A DNA stretch of 64,000 nucleotides, taken from NCBI GenBank assembly GCA_024743215.1, contig JANSWZ010000002.1:310001-374000 (forward strand). Direction: 5' to 3'. The stretch comes from Alphaproteobacteria bacterium (lineage in GTDB: Bacteria > Pseudomonadota > Alphaproteobacteria > Rhizobiales > GCA-2746425). The notes under the pieces were generated by a model. That model had not been told where the DNA came from. It did not search any database and was given only the letters and a program-made list of their open reading frames with translations. The position numbers and the translations under genes were made by a program. This document shows, piece after piece, positions 27,907 through 37,336 of the stretch; positions within the stretch are counted from its first letter, which is position 1; the number at the start of each line of letters is the position of its first letter.

Positions 27907-30822
27907 ATGAGCATGAGCGAGACGTCTCCACAGCATCTTGTGGGTGGTGTTGGTGATAGAATCATTAGCACAAATGGGCCGGTTGGCGACGATATGCGTC
28001 AAACAACCTGTTATATGTGTGCGTGCCGCTGTGGGATTAATGTGCATCTGCGCGATGGCAAGGTCCGCTACATTGAAGGCAATCGCGATCATCCCGTCAA
28101 TAAGGGCGTGTTATGCGCCAAGGGATCTGCTGGTATCATGCAGCACATGTCCCCTGCCCGGCTGAAAAAACCCTTGCTGCGGACAGGTCCGCGCGGCTCA
28201 AATGAATTCAAGGAAATCTCCTGGGAAGAAGCGTTGAACAAAGCCGCTGAATGGCTCGGGCCTCTGCGCAATGATCCGCAAAAACTGGCATTCTTCACTG
28301 GCCGGGATCAGTCTCAGGCCCTGACCAGTTTCTGGGCACAGAATTTCGGAACACCCAATTATGCTGCTCATGGTGGTTTTTGCTCGGTCAATATGGCCGC
28401 AGGTGGCATCTACACAATTGGCAGCGCCTTCTGGGAATTTGGCTCAGCGGACTGGGACCGGACCAAACTGTTCTTGCTGTTTGGCGTGGCCGAAGATCAT
28501 GACAGCAATCCCATCAAGATGGGTCTGTCAAAACTGAAAAAGCGTGGGGCACGTTTTGTGTCGGTCAATCCGGTACGCACCGGCTATTCCTCCATTGCCG
28601 ACAATTGGCTGGGCGTAAAACCAGGCACGGACGGGCTGCTGATCCTGTCGCTCATTCATGAGCTGTTCCGGATGCGCAAAATCGATCTGGACTATTTGAA
28701 CCGATACACCAATGCCTCCTGGCTTGTGGTTCAGGCACCGGGTGACAAGGATCACGGCCTGATTGCCCGCGACAGCAATGGCACGCCTTTGGTGCTGGCT
28801 GAAGACGGCTCTGTCCAGCCCACCAAGACCAAGGGCGTTTCTCCACGCATGGGCGGCTCGGTTACCTTGCCGGCAGATTGCCTGACCGGCGCTGGCAAAT
28901 CTGCAGTGCCAGTGCTGGAGTTGATGGCGGAGAAATACCTCGTGCCTGACTACGCACCAGAGGCCGTTGCCGGAAAGACCGGAATCTCTGCCGAGACCAT
29001 CCGCAATCTGGCCGCAGAAATTGCCCGGGTGGCCTTTGAAGAAGAAATCGTGATTGATCAGCCTTGGACTGACATGACGGGTGAGCGCCATGACAAGATC
29101 ATTGGCCGTCCGGTGTCCATGCATGCCATGCGCGGCATCTCTGCCCATTCCAACGGGTTTCAAACGACGCGGGCATTGCACGTATTGCAGGTGCTGATCG
29201 GCTCAATCGATTGTCCCGGCGGCTTCCGAACCAAACCGCCCTACCCGAAACCAGTTGCAGCGCATCCCAAACCACATGGCAAGCCTGAGCACATCAATCC
29301 CGGCAAACCACTGGCAGGCCCGCATCTTGGCTATGTACGTGGCCCGGAAGACTTGCTGATTGACGGTGAAGGCAAACCAACGCGTATCGACAAGGCATTT
29401 TCATGGGAGGCCCCCATGTCGGCCCACGGCATGATGCATATGGCGATCGCCAATGCCCATGCAGGTGACCCCTACAAAATCGACACGCTGTTTATGTATA
29501 TGGCCAATATGGCCTGGAATTCGTCGATGAATACCAAGTCAGTGATTGATATGCTGACTGACAAGGATGAGGCGGGCGACTACAAGATCCCGAAAATCAT
29601 CTATTCCGACGCTTATTCCAGTGAAATGGTGGCTTATTCCGATCTGATCTTGCCGGACACCACCTTTCTGGAACGCCATGATTGTATCTCGCTGCTGGAC
29701 AGGCCGATTTCGGAACCGGATTCTGTCAATGACAGCATTCGCTGGCCTGTGGTCGAGCCAGACCGTGATGTGCGTGGCTTCCAGTCTGCCCTGATAGAAC
29801 TGGGCGGAAAGCTGAAACTGCCAGGCTTCGTGAATGATGAGGGTGAACAGCTCTACAAGGATTACGCAGACTACATCGTCAACCATCAGCGCCGGCCGGG
29901 CATTGGCCCTCTCGCCGGTTTCCGCGGTGAGAATGGCGATCAGGAGGGGCGCGGAGCCCCCAACCCGGATCAGATCAACGCCTATATCAAAAACGGTGCC
30001 TTCTGGTCAAAAGAACTGCCGGAAGAGGCACGGTTCTTCAAACATGCCAATAAGGCCTATCAGGATTTTGCTGTTGAAATGGGCTTCTTCGACGCACCGC
30101 AGCCTGTGACTTTCCAGCTGTATGTTGAGGAATTGCAGAAGTTTCGCCTGTGCGCCGATGGCCTGCGTCAACCCATTGCACCGGCACATCAGAAAGAGCG
30201 GATCAAAACCTGCTTTGACCCCCTGCCGGTCTGGTATGCACCATTTGAGGAAGATGGCGTCAATCTGGAAGCTTATCCGTATCACGCCATCACCCAGCGG
30301 CCAGCCGCCATGTATCATTCCTGGGGCTCTCAAAATGCATGGTTGCGCCAGATTCACACCAAAAATGTGCTGTATGTACCCGGCCCCATTTGCGATTCAG
30401 AAGGGCTTAAAGATGGCGACTGGGCGAAGGTTTCGTCCTGGCATTCATCCATTCGCGTGCCGATTGCCCGCATGGAAGCGGTGAATGATTCCACGATGTG
30501 GACATGGAATGCCATCGGTAAACGTAAAGGCGCGTGGAACCTGTCGCCCAAGGCACCTGAAGCAACCGAAGGGTTTCTGCTCAATCATCTGATACATGAA
30601 TTGCTGCCACCAAAGGGTGACGGTTTGCGCTGGGCCAATAGCGACCCGATTACCGGGCAGGCTGCCTGGTATGATCTGCGCGTTTCCATCACCAAGGATG
30701 CAGATCAAACCAGCCCCGAAAGCACACCCGGTTTTGCTGATGTAGGCGCACGTAAGGTTCTGGGCGATCCACCTGATGATCTGCGCTACGGCCAGGAATG
30801 GACCAAGGAGACCTCTTCATGA
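27907..30822 (+). CDS. soeA: Molybdopterin oxidoreductase, SoeA-like sulfite dehydrogenase catalytic subunit
   Basis: A 971-residue DMSO-reductase-family protein. An N-terminal [4Fe-4S] motif is C35-x2-C38-x3-C42-x27-C70, and Cys159 in GGFCSVNMAAG is placed like a molybdenum-ligating Cys. There is no twin-arginine signal, so it is cytoplasmic, as SoeA is. SoeABC oxidises sulfite to sulfate at the inner face of the membrane and feeds electrons to quinone. GGAGG lies nine bases before ATG 27907; upstream ATGs (27811, 27898) are less likely. The soeBC partners follow. Polysulfide or thiosulfate reductase-like relatives cannot be excluded. Confidence 0.75.
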   Translation: MSMSETSPQHLVGGVGDRIISTNGPVGDDMRQTTCYMCACRCGINVHLRDGKVRYIEGNRDHPVNKGVLCAKGSAGIMQHMSPARLKKPLLRTGPRGSNEFKEISWEEALNKAAEWLGPLRNDPQKLAFFTGRDQSQALTSFWAQNFGTPNYAAHGGFCSVNMAAGGIYTIGSAFWEFGSADWDRTKLFLLFGVAEDHDSNPIKMGLSKLKKRGARFVSVNPVRTGYSSIADNWLGVKPGTDGLLILSLIHELFRMRKIDLDYLNRYTNASWLVVQAPGDKDHGLIARDSNGTPLVLAEDGSVQPTKTKGVSPRMGGSVTLPADCLTGAGKSAVPVLELMAEKYLVPDYAPEAVAGKTGISAETIRNLAAEIARVAFEEEIVIDQPWTDMTGERHDKIIGRPVSMHAMRGISAHSNGFQTTRALHVLQVLIGSIDCPGGFRTKPPYPKPVAAHPKPHGKPEHINPGKPLAGPHLGYVRGPEDLLIDGEGKPTRIDKAFSWEAPMSAHGMMHMAIANAHAGDPYKIDTLFMYMANMAWNSSMNTKSVIDMLTDKDEAGDYKIPKIIYSDAYSSEMVAYSDLILPDTTFLERHDCISLLDRPISEPDSVNDSIRWPVVEPDRDVRGFQSALIELGGKLKLPGFVNDEGEQLYKDYADYIVNHQRRPGIGPLAGFRGENGDQEGRGAPNPDQINAYIKNGAFWSKELPEEARFFKHANKAYQDFAVEMGFFDAPQPVTFQLYVEELQKFRLCADGLRQPIAPAHQKERIKTCFDPLPVWYAPFEEDGVNLEAYPYHAITQRPAAMYHSWGSQNAWLRQIHTKNVLYVPGPICDSEGLKDGDWAKVSSWHSSIRVPIARMEAVNDSTMWTWNAIGKRKGAWNLSPKAPEATEGFLLNHLIHELLPPKGDGLRWANSDPITGQAAWYDLRVSITKDADQTSPESTPGFADVGARKVLGDPPDDLRYGQEWTKETSS

Positions 30823-31634
30823 CCAGCCTGCCAACACAAGTTACCGGCAAGAAACTTGGTCTTGTCATCGATCTGGATGTCTGTGTGGGCTGTCATGCCT
30901 GCGCCGTTATCTGCAAGGAGTGGAACACTGGCGGCTATGGCTCTGCATTGTCCGATCAGGAGCCCTATGGTGAAGACGTCACCGGCGCGTGGCTCAACCG
31001 TATTCATACCTTTGAAGTAACGCCTGGCGACATGATTCCCGGCTATGGCAAGAAGCCAAAAGGTCAGGGTGTGGGTGAAGTCATTGCGCAGACCGAAGAG
31101 GCGCGCGTTGTTCATTTCCCCAAATCATGTCTGCATTGCGATGACGCACCCTGCGTGACCGTTTGTCCGACTGGGGCCAGCTACAAACGCGGCGAAGATG
31201 GTATTGTGCTGGTTGATGAAGACAAGTGCATTGGTTGCGGTCTGTGTGCCTGGTCCTGTCCTTATGGGGCACGCGAAATGGATCAGGATGCAGGTGTCAT
31301 GAAAAAATGTACTCTGTGCGTTGACCGCATTTACAATGAAGACATTCCGGAAATTGACCGTCAGCCTGCCTGCGTGCGCACCTGCCCTGCCAATGCGCGG
31401 CATTTTGGCGATCTGGGAGACCCGAATTCCGATGTCTCAAAGATGGTGGAAGAGCGTGGCGGAATTGATCTGATGCCGGAACAGGGCACCCGGCCGGTCA
31501 ATAAATATCTGCCACCACGTGCCCGCCAGACCCTGCCAAGCTCCGAAGTGCCGTCCGCTGCTGCAATAGCAGAGACCACAGATGGCGCGCAGGGTTTCAT
31601 GAAATGGATCGACACTGCGCTGTCCAAAATCTAA
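30819..31634 (+). CDS. soeB: Iron-sulfur subunit, SoeB-like (four 4Fe-4S ferredoxin sites)
   Basis: A 271-residue DmsB/NrfC-type protein. Four Cys clusters are visible: CVGCHACAVIC (22-32), CLHCDDAPCVTVCP, CIGCGLCAWSCPYG, and CTLC...CVRTCPANA. It relays electrons from the molybdenum subunit to the membrane anchor. Its ATG overlaps the soeA stop (ATGA) with AAGGAG nine bases upstream, and soeC follows ten bases after its stop. Confidence 0.82.
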   Translation: MTSLPTQVTGKKLGLVIDLDVCVGCHACAVICKEWNTGGYGSALSDQEPYGEDVTGAWLNRIHTFEVTPGDMIPGYGKKPKGQGVGEVIAQTEEARVVHFPKSCLHCDDAPCVTVCPTGASYKRGEDGIVLVDEDKCIGCGLCAWSCPYGAREMDQDAGVMKKCTLCVDRIYNEDIPEIDRQPACVRTCPANARHFGDLGDPNSDVSKMVEERGGIDLMPEQGTRPVNKYLPPRARQTLPSSEVPSAAAIAETTDGAQGFMKWIDTALSKI

Positions 31635-31643
31635 GGCCCTATT

Positions 31644-32558
31644 ATGCACCCCGCTTTATCCGTTATTATTTTCACCACCTTGTCCGGCTTTGGCTATGGC
31701 CTTGCCGCCATTTTGGGACTGTTTCAGCCAGACCCGTCTCTGATGGCGGTAAAGTTCGGTCATGTGCTGGCGTTTCTGGCAATTGCGGGCGGGCTTTTGG
31801 CATCCACCCTTCATCTTGGCAATCCACAGCGGGCTTGGCGGGCCTTTTCGCAATGGCGCTCAAGCTGGTTGTCGCGAGAGGGTGTGTTGGCAGTTCTGAC
31901 CTTTGTGCCGCTGACAGCACAGACCGGCCTTGCGGTCGTGTTTGATACCAGCATCGGCTGGTTGGGCTTTGTCGTAGCGGTGATGTCGGGGATTACAGTT
32001 TACGCGACAAGCATGATTTACGCGTCCCTGAAGACCGTGAATGCCTGGCACAATCCAATGACCAATACCTGTTACATGCTGTTCGCAGCATCGGGTGGCC
32101 TGCTGGCAGTCGCAACGCTGAGTGCCTTCAACGATACTCAAAGCACACTGATTGTCCTGGCCATCATTGCCCTGGCTGCCGCCTTTTTTGCGAAAACCAT
32201 CTGGTTTCGTGCGCTCGACAATGAAAGCGGTCCTTCCACGCCGGGAAGCGCGACGGGGCTTGGCTTTCTTGGCAAGGTTCGCCTGCTTGAGCGCCCTCAC
32301 ATGGGCGAGAACTACCTGACCCGCGAAATGGGTTTCCGCGTGGCGCGCAAGCACGCACAGAAACTGCGCCTGATCAGTTATGGTCTGGGCCTTGTCTTAC
32401 CCGTGCTCTTGCTGCTCATTATGGGTGCGACCGGTATGGTCTTTTTCGGCGTAATTGCGCTTCTCAGTCATTTGACAGGTATCCTTGCAGAACGCTGGTT
32501 GTTCTTCGCCGAGGCGAAACACGCGGTCTCTGTTTATTACGGATCCGAAAGCGCCTAG
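31644..32558 (+). CDS. soeC: DmsC-family membrane anchor, SoeC-like
   Basis: A 304-residue integral membrane protein with about eight helices. The DmsC/SoeC blocks STLHLGNPQRAWRAFSQWRS and WLSREG are present, as is WHNPMTNTCYMLFA. It anchors the complex and connects it to the quinone pool. It completes the three-gene soeABC operon; no clear terminator follows. Confidence 0.82.
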   Translation: MHPALSVIIFTTLSGFGYGLAAILGLFQPDPSLMAVKFGHVLAFLAIAGGLLASTLHLGNPQRAWRAFSQWRSSWLSREGVLAVLTFVPLTAQTGLAVVFDTSIGWLGFVVAVMSGITVYATSMIYASLKTVNAWHNPMTNTCYMLFAASGGLLAVATLSAFNDTQSTLIVLAIIALAAAFFAKTIWFRALDNESGPSTPGSATGLGFLGKVRLLERPHMGENYLTREMGFRVARKHAQKLRLISYGLGLVLPVLLLLIMGATGMVFFGVIALLSHLTGILAERWLFFAEAKHAVSVYYGSESA

Positions 32559-32870
32559 CACACCTTTCCGAACCCCTTCTGGCAAAGCGCTCTTTCAGCG
32601 CGCCAAGCTTCGTGAGTTCTCGGATTAAATCCGGGAACGGCGGAGTGAGATGTGGCCGCTTGACCCGTCTTGCCGACACAATTTTATAATTGTCCTTTGA
32701 TTTATTCCATAGACCCAACAACAGCCTGTCTGCGTGCATGGACCGAATAGGCCTGCGCAAACATTTTCAAACACCTCATGCGTTTGATCAAACTCCATAT
32801 CTGAAAATGTCTCTTGCATTTAGTTTTACATCAAACTATATAGTTCAATATCAAACTAATGGAGATTGTG
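32559..32870. other. Intergenic region between soeC and the nitroreductase-like gene
   Basis: The 312 bases hold weak inverted repeats after soeC (GCGCT/AGCGC near 32588-32603) without a T-run, and end in an AT-rich promoter-like part carrying the two operator-like repeats listed separately. No gene is supported here. Confidence 0.5.
32821..32858 (+). promoter_or_regulatory. Two tandem MarR-type operators
   Basis: Two inverted repeats of the same design lie 20 bases apart: TAGTTT-n6-AAACTA at 32821-32838 and TAGTTC-n6-AAACTA at 32841-32858. They also create the perfect palindrome AACTATATAGTT at 32834-32845. They end about 12 bases before the start codon of an operon that encodes a MarR-family protein, so autoregulation is likely. 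Confidence 0.62.
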
Positions 32871-34016
32871 ATGAACAGACGGAAATTTATAGCATTGATG
32901 GGTGGCGGTATTGTTCTGGCAGCGGGCGGCGCTGCCGGTTACGCAATAACCCGACAACCAGAAGACGCACTGAAACCATGGGCCAATGCGGGCGTCAGCT
33001 ACAGCGACCCTCGGAAAAAAGCTTTGTCCTATGCCATTCTGGCGCCAAACCCGCATAATCGACAACCCTGGCTGATCGACCTGTCACGCCCGGACCAGAT
33101 GGTGCTTTTCGTCGATACGGATCGCCTTTTGCCTCATACCGATCCCTTCAACAGGCAGATAACCATTGGCCTTGGCTGCTTTTTGGAGCTGTTGCGGATG
33201 GCGGCTGCCGATGATGGATTTGATGTGGTTTTCGACCTGTTTCCAGAAGGCGAAGATGCAGCGCGACTGGATCAAAGACCGGTTGCAATTGCGACCTTCA
33301 TCAAAGACCCAGCCGTTAAGCGTGACCCCCTGTTTGCGCATGTCTTTGAACGTCGGTCCTTGAAAGAGCCTTATGATATGACACGTCCGGTTGCCTCAGC
33401 AGCGCTTGCGCGTATTGAAGACACTATTCCAGAGGGCGTTGGCAGCACCAATGATCCGGTCCGTGTGGACGAATTGCGCAAGCTGACCCATGAAGCTATG
33501 CGCATAGAGGTGGAGACACCGCACACATTCAAGGAAAGTGTCGATCTGTTTCGTATCGGCCACGCCGAAATTGAAGCCAACCCGGACGGCATTGATTTCT
33601 CCGGGCCCTTGTTTGAAGGCATGCATCTGACCGGCCTGTTCACCCGCGAGCAAACACTGGATACCAGTTCCAGCGCCTATGCTCAGGGTATGGATGCAGT
33701 TCTGGAAAGTGCTGATACAGCCATGGCACACATCTGGCTGGTGACACCGGGCAATACGCGCATTGACCAGATTCATGCAGGCCGGGACTGGCTGCGCATC
33801 AATCTGGCAACCACCGCCGAAGGTCTGGGCACTCAACCCATGAGCCAGGCCCTTCAGGAATATTCTGAAATGGCGGGACTGTATGAAAAAACCCATGCTA
33901 TGCTGGCACCAGAGGGTGGCACTGTGCAGATGCTTGCGCGTCTTGGTTATGCAGCACCGGTGCCGCCAAGCCCACGCTGGCCATTGGATGCCAAGATTAT
34001 CAGGAATACAGTTTGA
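32871..34016 (+). CDS. Twin-arginine-exported nitroreductase-like flavoprotein (Acg-like)
   Basis: A 381-residue protein beginning MNRRKFIALMGGG, a twin-arginine signal followed by a hydrophobic stretch, so it is likely exported folded with its flavin. The FMN-binding block APNPHNRQPWLIDL and the later LATTAEGLGTQPMSQALQEY match nitroreductase-superfamily proteins of the Acg type. GGAG precedes ATG 32871; an in-frame ATG at 32859 is less likely. The substrate is unknown. The next gene, a MarR regulator, is translationally coupled. Confidence 0.72.
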   Translation: MNRRKFIALMGGGIVLAAGGAAGYAITRQPEDALKPWANAGVSYSDPRKKALSYAILAPNPHNRQPWLIDLSRPDQMVLFVDTDRLLPHTDPFNRQITIGLGCFLELLRMAAADDGFDVVFDLFPEGEDAARLDQRPVAIATFIKDPAVKRDPLFAHVFERRSLKEPYDMTRPVASAALARIEDTIPEGVGSTNDPVRVDELRKLTHEAMRIEVETPHTFKESVDLFRIGHAEIEANPDGIDFSGPLFEGMHLTGLFTREQTLDTSSSAYAQGMDAVLESADTAMAHIWLVTPGNTRIDQIHAGRDWLRINLATTAEGLGTQPMSQALQEYSEMAGLYEKTHAMLAPEGGTVQMLARLGYAAPVPPSPRWPLDAKIIRNTV

Positions 34017-34465
34017 AAAGTGACGAAAAGCGGAAGTTGACCTTCCAGTTCTTTAATGAAATCGGGATCATTCAGCAGCTCAGCACAACGGCTTTCAACC
34101 GGAAGATGCCGGATGGTCTTCACGTGTCGCATTTTGCCATCCTCAACCACCTTATACGGTTGGGTGATGGCAAGACACCACAGTCCATATCTGATGCGTT
34201 TCAGGTGACCAAGGGCACAATGACCCATACGCTGGGGGCCCTGTTAAAGCGGAACCTGATTGCCATCCAGCCACATCCGTCAGATGGGCGCAGCAAGCTG
34301 GTTTTCCTGACAGATGCGGGTCGCAACTTTCACAAAGATGCCATTGAAAGCCTGAACCCGTTGATCGACTTGCTGTCACGCAATGTGGATCTCGACACAA
34401 TTACCCGGATGCTTCCGGACCTTCAGGCCATACGCGAAACATTGGATAACAATCGGGACGCCTGA
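34013..34465 (+). CDS. MarR-family transcriptional regulator
   Basis: A 150-residue winged-helix protein. The HTH and wing are visible: TPQSISDAFQVTKGTMTHTL, KRNLIAIQPHPSDGRSKLVFLTDAG. The start is TTG 34013, overlapping the preceding stop as TTGA, which couples the two genes. It is probably a repressor of its own operon through the sites at 32821-32858, relieved by a small ligand that is not known. Confidence 0.85.
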   Translation: MKSDEKRKLTFQFFNEIGIIQQLSTTAFNRKMPDGLHVSHFAILNHLIRLGDGKTPQSISDAFQVTKGTMTHTLGALLKRNLIAIQPHPSDGRSKLVFLTDAGRNFHKDAIESLNPLIDLLSRNVDLDTITRMLPDLQAIRETLDNNRDA

Positions 34466-34555
34466 AGGCCACTCACAGTTCTGGGTGGGTACATGCTTGA
34501 CGGCACCGTGCGAACCAATTCGTCGAAACCGCGCAATTCGCTCAAAAAGCGCTCA

Positions 34556-35407
34556 TCAACGATACAGAAGCACGGGAATTTTCACGGTCTGAATCATCGC
34601 CGTTGTTGTGGACCCAATGATGAGGCTCCTGATACGGCTATGGCCGTAGGCGCCCATGACAAGCAGATTGAAGTTTTCCTCGGCAACCAATTTACCGAGA
34701 ACTTCTTCCGGTTCGCCGGATGCGACACGAAATGATGCTTCCAGATTGGCACTGCGTAGAACAGCCACGGCTTCTTCGGCGGTTGCCTGCGCTTTTGCAT
34801 TGCTATCGTCTATGCAAAGCACACAGATATCCAGACCGCTGAAAACCGGGCTTGTCGAAATACGTTTGATCGCAACCTTGGCGCTTGCGCTGCCATCATA
34901 GGCAACCAGAACCCTGGAGATTGGCTTGAACTCCCGGGATGCGACAAAAACAGGCACTTTCGACGTGCGGACAATCCGTTCCAGATTCGAGCCCAGATGC
35001 CCTGTGGCAAAATCCGCGCCCTCGCCCCGCTTGCCGATGATGATTGCGCGAATGTCATCTTCAATCTCGCGGACAGCATCCAGAAGGTCGCCCTTGCGCA
35101 ATCGCAGATTCACAAGCGGAACCCCATCCTGGTCCAGGATGTTTTTCGCATCTTCCAAAATGGCATGCCCTTTTGCCTGGGCAAGCTTGGCGCGCTGTTC
35201 ATCGAGAGATGACAGCTCTTCCAAGAGTGCCGATCGGGCACCAAGGCGCAATGCACCGGACAGATCGGTGGAGGCAGCACCCTCACGGCGACCAAGCACA
35301 TGCATGGCTTCAACGCTGGCATTCAGTTTTTTCGCGATCCATGCCGTGTGATGGCAAACGCTCTCAGAGTAAGCCGAGCCATCCAGCAACGTCAGTATCT
35401 TGTCCAT
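34556..35407 (-). CDS. Tandem universal stress protein (two UspA domains)
   Basis: A 283-residue protein of two UspA domains. Both carry ATP-loop motifs: GKRGEGADFATGHLGSN in the first and GAYGHSRIRSLIIGST (G-2x-G-9x-GST) in the second, so ATP binding is likely. AGGAGG lies just before ATG 35407, 12 bases after the SulP stop, so it is co-expressed with the permease. SulP-Usp pairs are common in bacteria and suggest regulation of the transporter or a stress-linked role. Confidence 0.88.
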   Translation of the reverse strand: MDKILTLLDGSAYSESVCHHTAWIAKKLNASVEAMHVLGRREGAASTDLSGALRLGARSALLEELSSLDEQRAKLAQAKGHAILEDAKNILDQDGVPLVNLRLRKGDLLDAVREIEDDIRAIIIGKRGEGADFATGHLGSNLERIVRTSKVPVFVASREFKPISRVLVAYDGSASAKVAIKRISTSPVFSGLDICVLCIDDSNAKAQATAEEAVAVLRSANLEASFRVASGEPEEVLGKLVAEENFNLLVMGAYGHSRIRSLIIGSTTTAMIQTVKIPVLLYR

Positions 35408-35419
35408 CGTGTTCCTCCT

Positions 35420-36916
35420 TCAGTGCCCCATCAACGTGTCCATTGCGCCGGGCTTGTCATGAATAGCAAGCTTATCGACCAAAGTTTCGGAGGCATCATT
35501 CATGCCGATGACCTGAACATCTGCGCCCTCTCGGCGGAACTTCAGAATCGCCATATCCAACGCCTGGACCGAGCTGATATCCCAAATATGAGCGCGGCTG
35601 ACATCAATGATGACACGGTCGGGTGCCTCACGGAAATCGAAGGCCTCCACAAAGTCCTCGGTTGACCCGTAGAAGAGTTGCCCCTCAAGAACATAAGTGC
35701 GCTCACGACCGTCTTCAGAAAGGCTGGAATTGATGCGGAAAAGTTGTGCAATCTTCCTGGCAAAGAAGATACCGGACAACAGCACGCCAACCAACACCCC
35801 TATGGCAAGGTTGTGCGTGTAGACCACCGTTACCACGGTCGCGATCATGACGATGGAAGAGGAACGAGGATGGAGCCTCAAATTCTTGATTGATGACCAG
35901 GAGAAAGTTCCGATGGATACCATGATCATGATGGCAACCAGCGCCGGCATCGGGATACGGGACACCAGATCACCAAGTCCCACCACGAGAATCAACAGCA
36001 CGGTCCCCGCTGTGAATGCAGACAGACGCCCGCGCCCGCCGGATTTCACGTTGATAATCGATTGCCCGATCATGGCACAACCGGCCATGCCACCGATGAA
36101 ACCGGTCGCGGTATTGGCAATGCCTTGACCGATGCATTCCTGATTTCGGTTGGATTTGGTATCGGTCAGGTCATCCACGATGTTCTGCGTCATCAGGCTT
36201 TCCAAAAGCCCCACAACCGCAACAGCAACAGAATAGGGAAAAATGATGATCAGTGTCTCAAGCGTCAGCGGCACTTCCGGGATCAGGAAGATTGGCAGGG
36301 TGTCGGGCAATGCGCCGATATCCCCAACAGTGCGCACATCCCAGCCCATGAAAAAGACGGCAGCCGTCAGCACAATAATGGTCACAAGCGGCGATGGAAT
36401 TGCCGTGGTGATGCGCGGAAAGAGATAGATGATGGCCAGGCTCACAGCAACCAGAACATAGGTCAGCCAGGATACACCAGCGTTGGCCAGGTTCAACTCC
36501 GGGAGTTGTGCCATGAAGATCAGGATAGCCAATGCGTTGACGAAGCCTGTCATCACCGACTTGGATACATACCGCATGTAACGCCCAAGCTTGAGCAAAC
36601 CTGCACCAATCTGTATCAATCCAGCTAGGACGGTCGCCGCCAGCAGATATTCAAGACCGTGCTCCTTCACGAGCGTGATCATCAGGACTGCAGTGGCCGC
36701 AGTCGCTGCTGAAATCATGCCGGGACGTCCGCCTGTAAAGGCGATCAGAACGGCAATCGAGAATGAGGCATAAAGGCCCACTTTCGGGTCTACGCCTGCA
36801 ATGATGGAAAATGCGATGGCTTCAGGGATCAGCGCCAGCGCGACAACAATCCCGGCGAGAACGTCGCCGCGAATGTTGCCAAACCATTGCTGTCGATAGT
36901 CGGAAATTGAGATCAT
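35420..36916 (-). CDS. SulP-family anion permease with STAS domain
   Basis: A 498-residue SulP/SLC26 protein. About 12 membrane segments with the family blocks [23 protein letters not shown] and [20 protein letters not shown] are followed by a C-terminal STAS domain (about 385-490; [20 protein letters not shown]). SulP proteins move sulfate, bicarbonate or other anions; the choice is not readable here. It is preceded by a structured leader (36917-37037) and followed by a universal stress protein. Confidence 0.88.
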   Translation of the reverse strand: MISISDYRQQWFGNIRGDVLAGIVVALALIPEAIAFSIIAGVDPKVGLYASFSIAVLIAFTGGRPGMISAATAATAVLMITLVKEHGLEYLLAATVLAGLIQIGAGLLKLGRYMRYVSKSVMTGFVNALAILIFMAQLPELNLANAGVSWLTYVLVAVSLAIIYLFPRITTAIPSPLVTIIVLTAAVFFMGWDVRTVGDIGALPDTLPIFLIPEVPLTLETLIIIFPYSVAVAVVGLLESLMTQNIVDDLTDTKSNRNQECIGQGIANTATGFIGGMAGCAMIGQSIINVKSGGRGRLSAFTAGTVLLILVVGLGDLVSRIPMPALVAIMIMVSIGTFSWSSIKNLRLHPRSSSIVMIATVVTVVYTHNLAIGVLVGVLLSGIFFARKIAQLFRINSSLSEDGRERTYVLEGQLFYGSTEDFVEAFDFREAPDRVIIDVSRAHIWDISSVQALDMAILKFRREGADVQVIGMNDASETLVDKLAIHDKPGAMDTLMGH

Positions 36917-37037
36917 AAACAGTCCAATACCCTTGATGGAAAATCCTTCGCAAGAAGGTCCCGCAGCATGGCTTGGGTATTCTTGGAATTGTCCGGCGGA
37001 TTAGCGGCCGGAAGAGCCACCCGGATTTTCACCGGGT
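36917..37037 (-). promoter_or_regulatory. Structured 5' leader of the SulP operon, riboswitch-like candidate
   Basis: On the minus strand three stems occur before the SulP start: ACCCGG/CCGGGT around a seven-base loop (37037-37019); TCCGGC/GCCGGA (37012-36992); and a longer stem TCCA-(3 nt)-ATACCC with GGGTATTGGA (36987-36975 with 36932-36923) that encloses CCTTC-TTGC-GAAGG (36958-36945). The last arm ends six bases before the ATG and covers the ribosome-binding region. Alphaproteobacterial SulP genes are known to carry the sul1 RNA motif; identity is not tested. Confidence 0.45.
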
Positions 37038-37336
37038 CCATACGTTATTAACAGGGCATAGACATGGTTTTTCAGTCAAACTCAAGACCCAAAAACATAT
37101 TTTGTGAGGCGCTGCTGGCTCTGGGGGATTTCCATCAAAACCCCAAGGATTGTATGACAGAAATGTTCATGGCCGTCGATCAACGCGAATTTCAATAAAA
37201 ACCATTTTTTCTGCAAGCCGATCGAAATGGCGGACGTCATTCACAGGCGCACTTAGTCTGCCCGGGGAAACAGCGGGAAATGCAGCCCCAATTCGGGCGC
37301 TCTGGCCAGCACTTCAACGCAATCGAGACCCGTTAC
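37038..37336. other. Intergenic region between SulP leader and livM-like gene
   Basis: These roughly 300 bases include the probable SulP promoter area (minus) and the tail behind the branched-chain transporter operon. I see no gene and no clear terminator. Confidence 0.4.

Noticed and set aside
37019-37037. GGTGAAAATCC in the SulP leader, reminiscent of a cobalamin riboswitch core
   Set aside because: The other conserved cobalamin-riboswitch blocks are missing, the match is explained by a simple ACCCGG/CCGGGT hairpin, and the downstream gene has no link to cobalamin.
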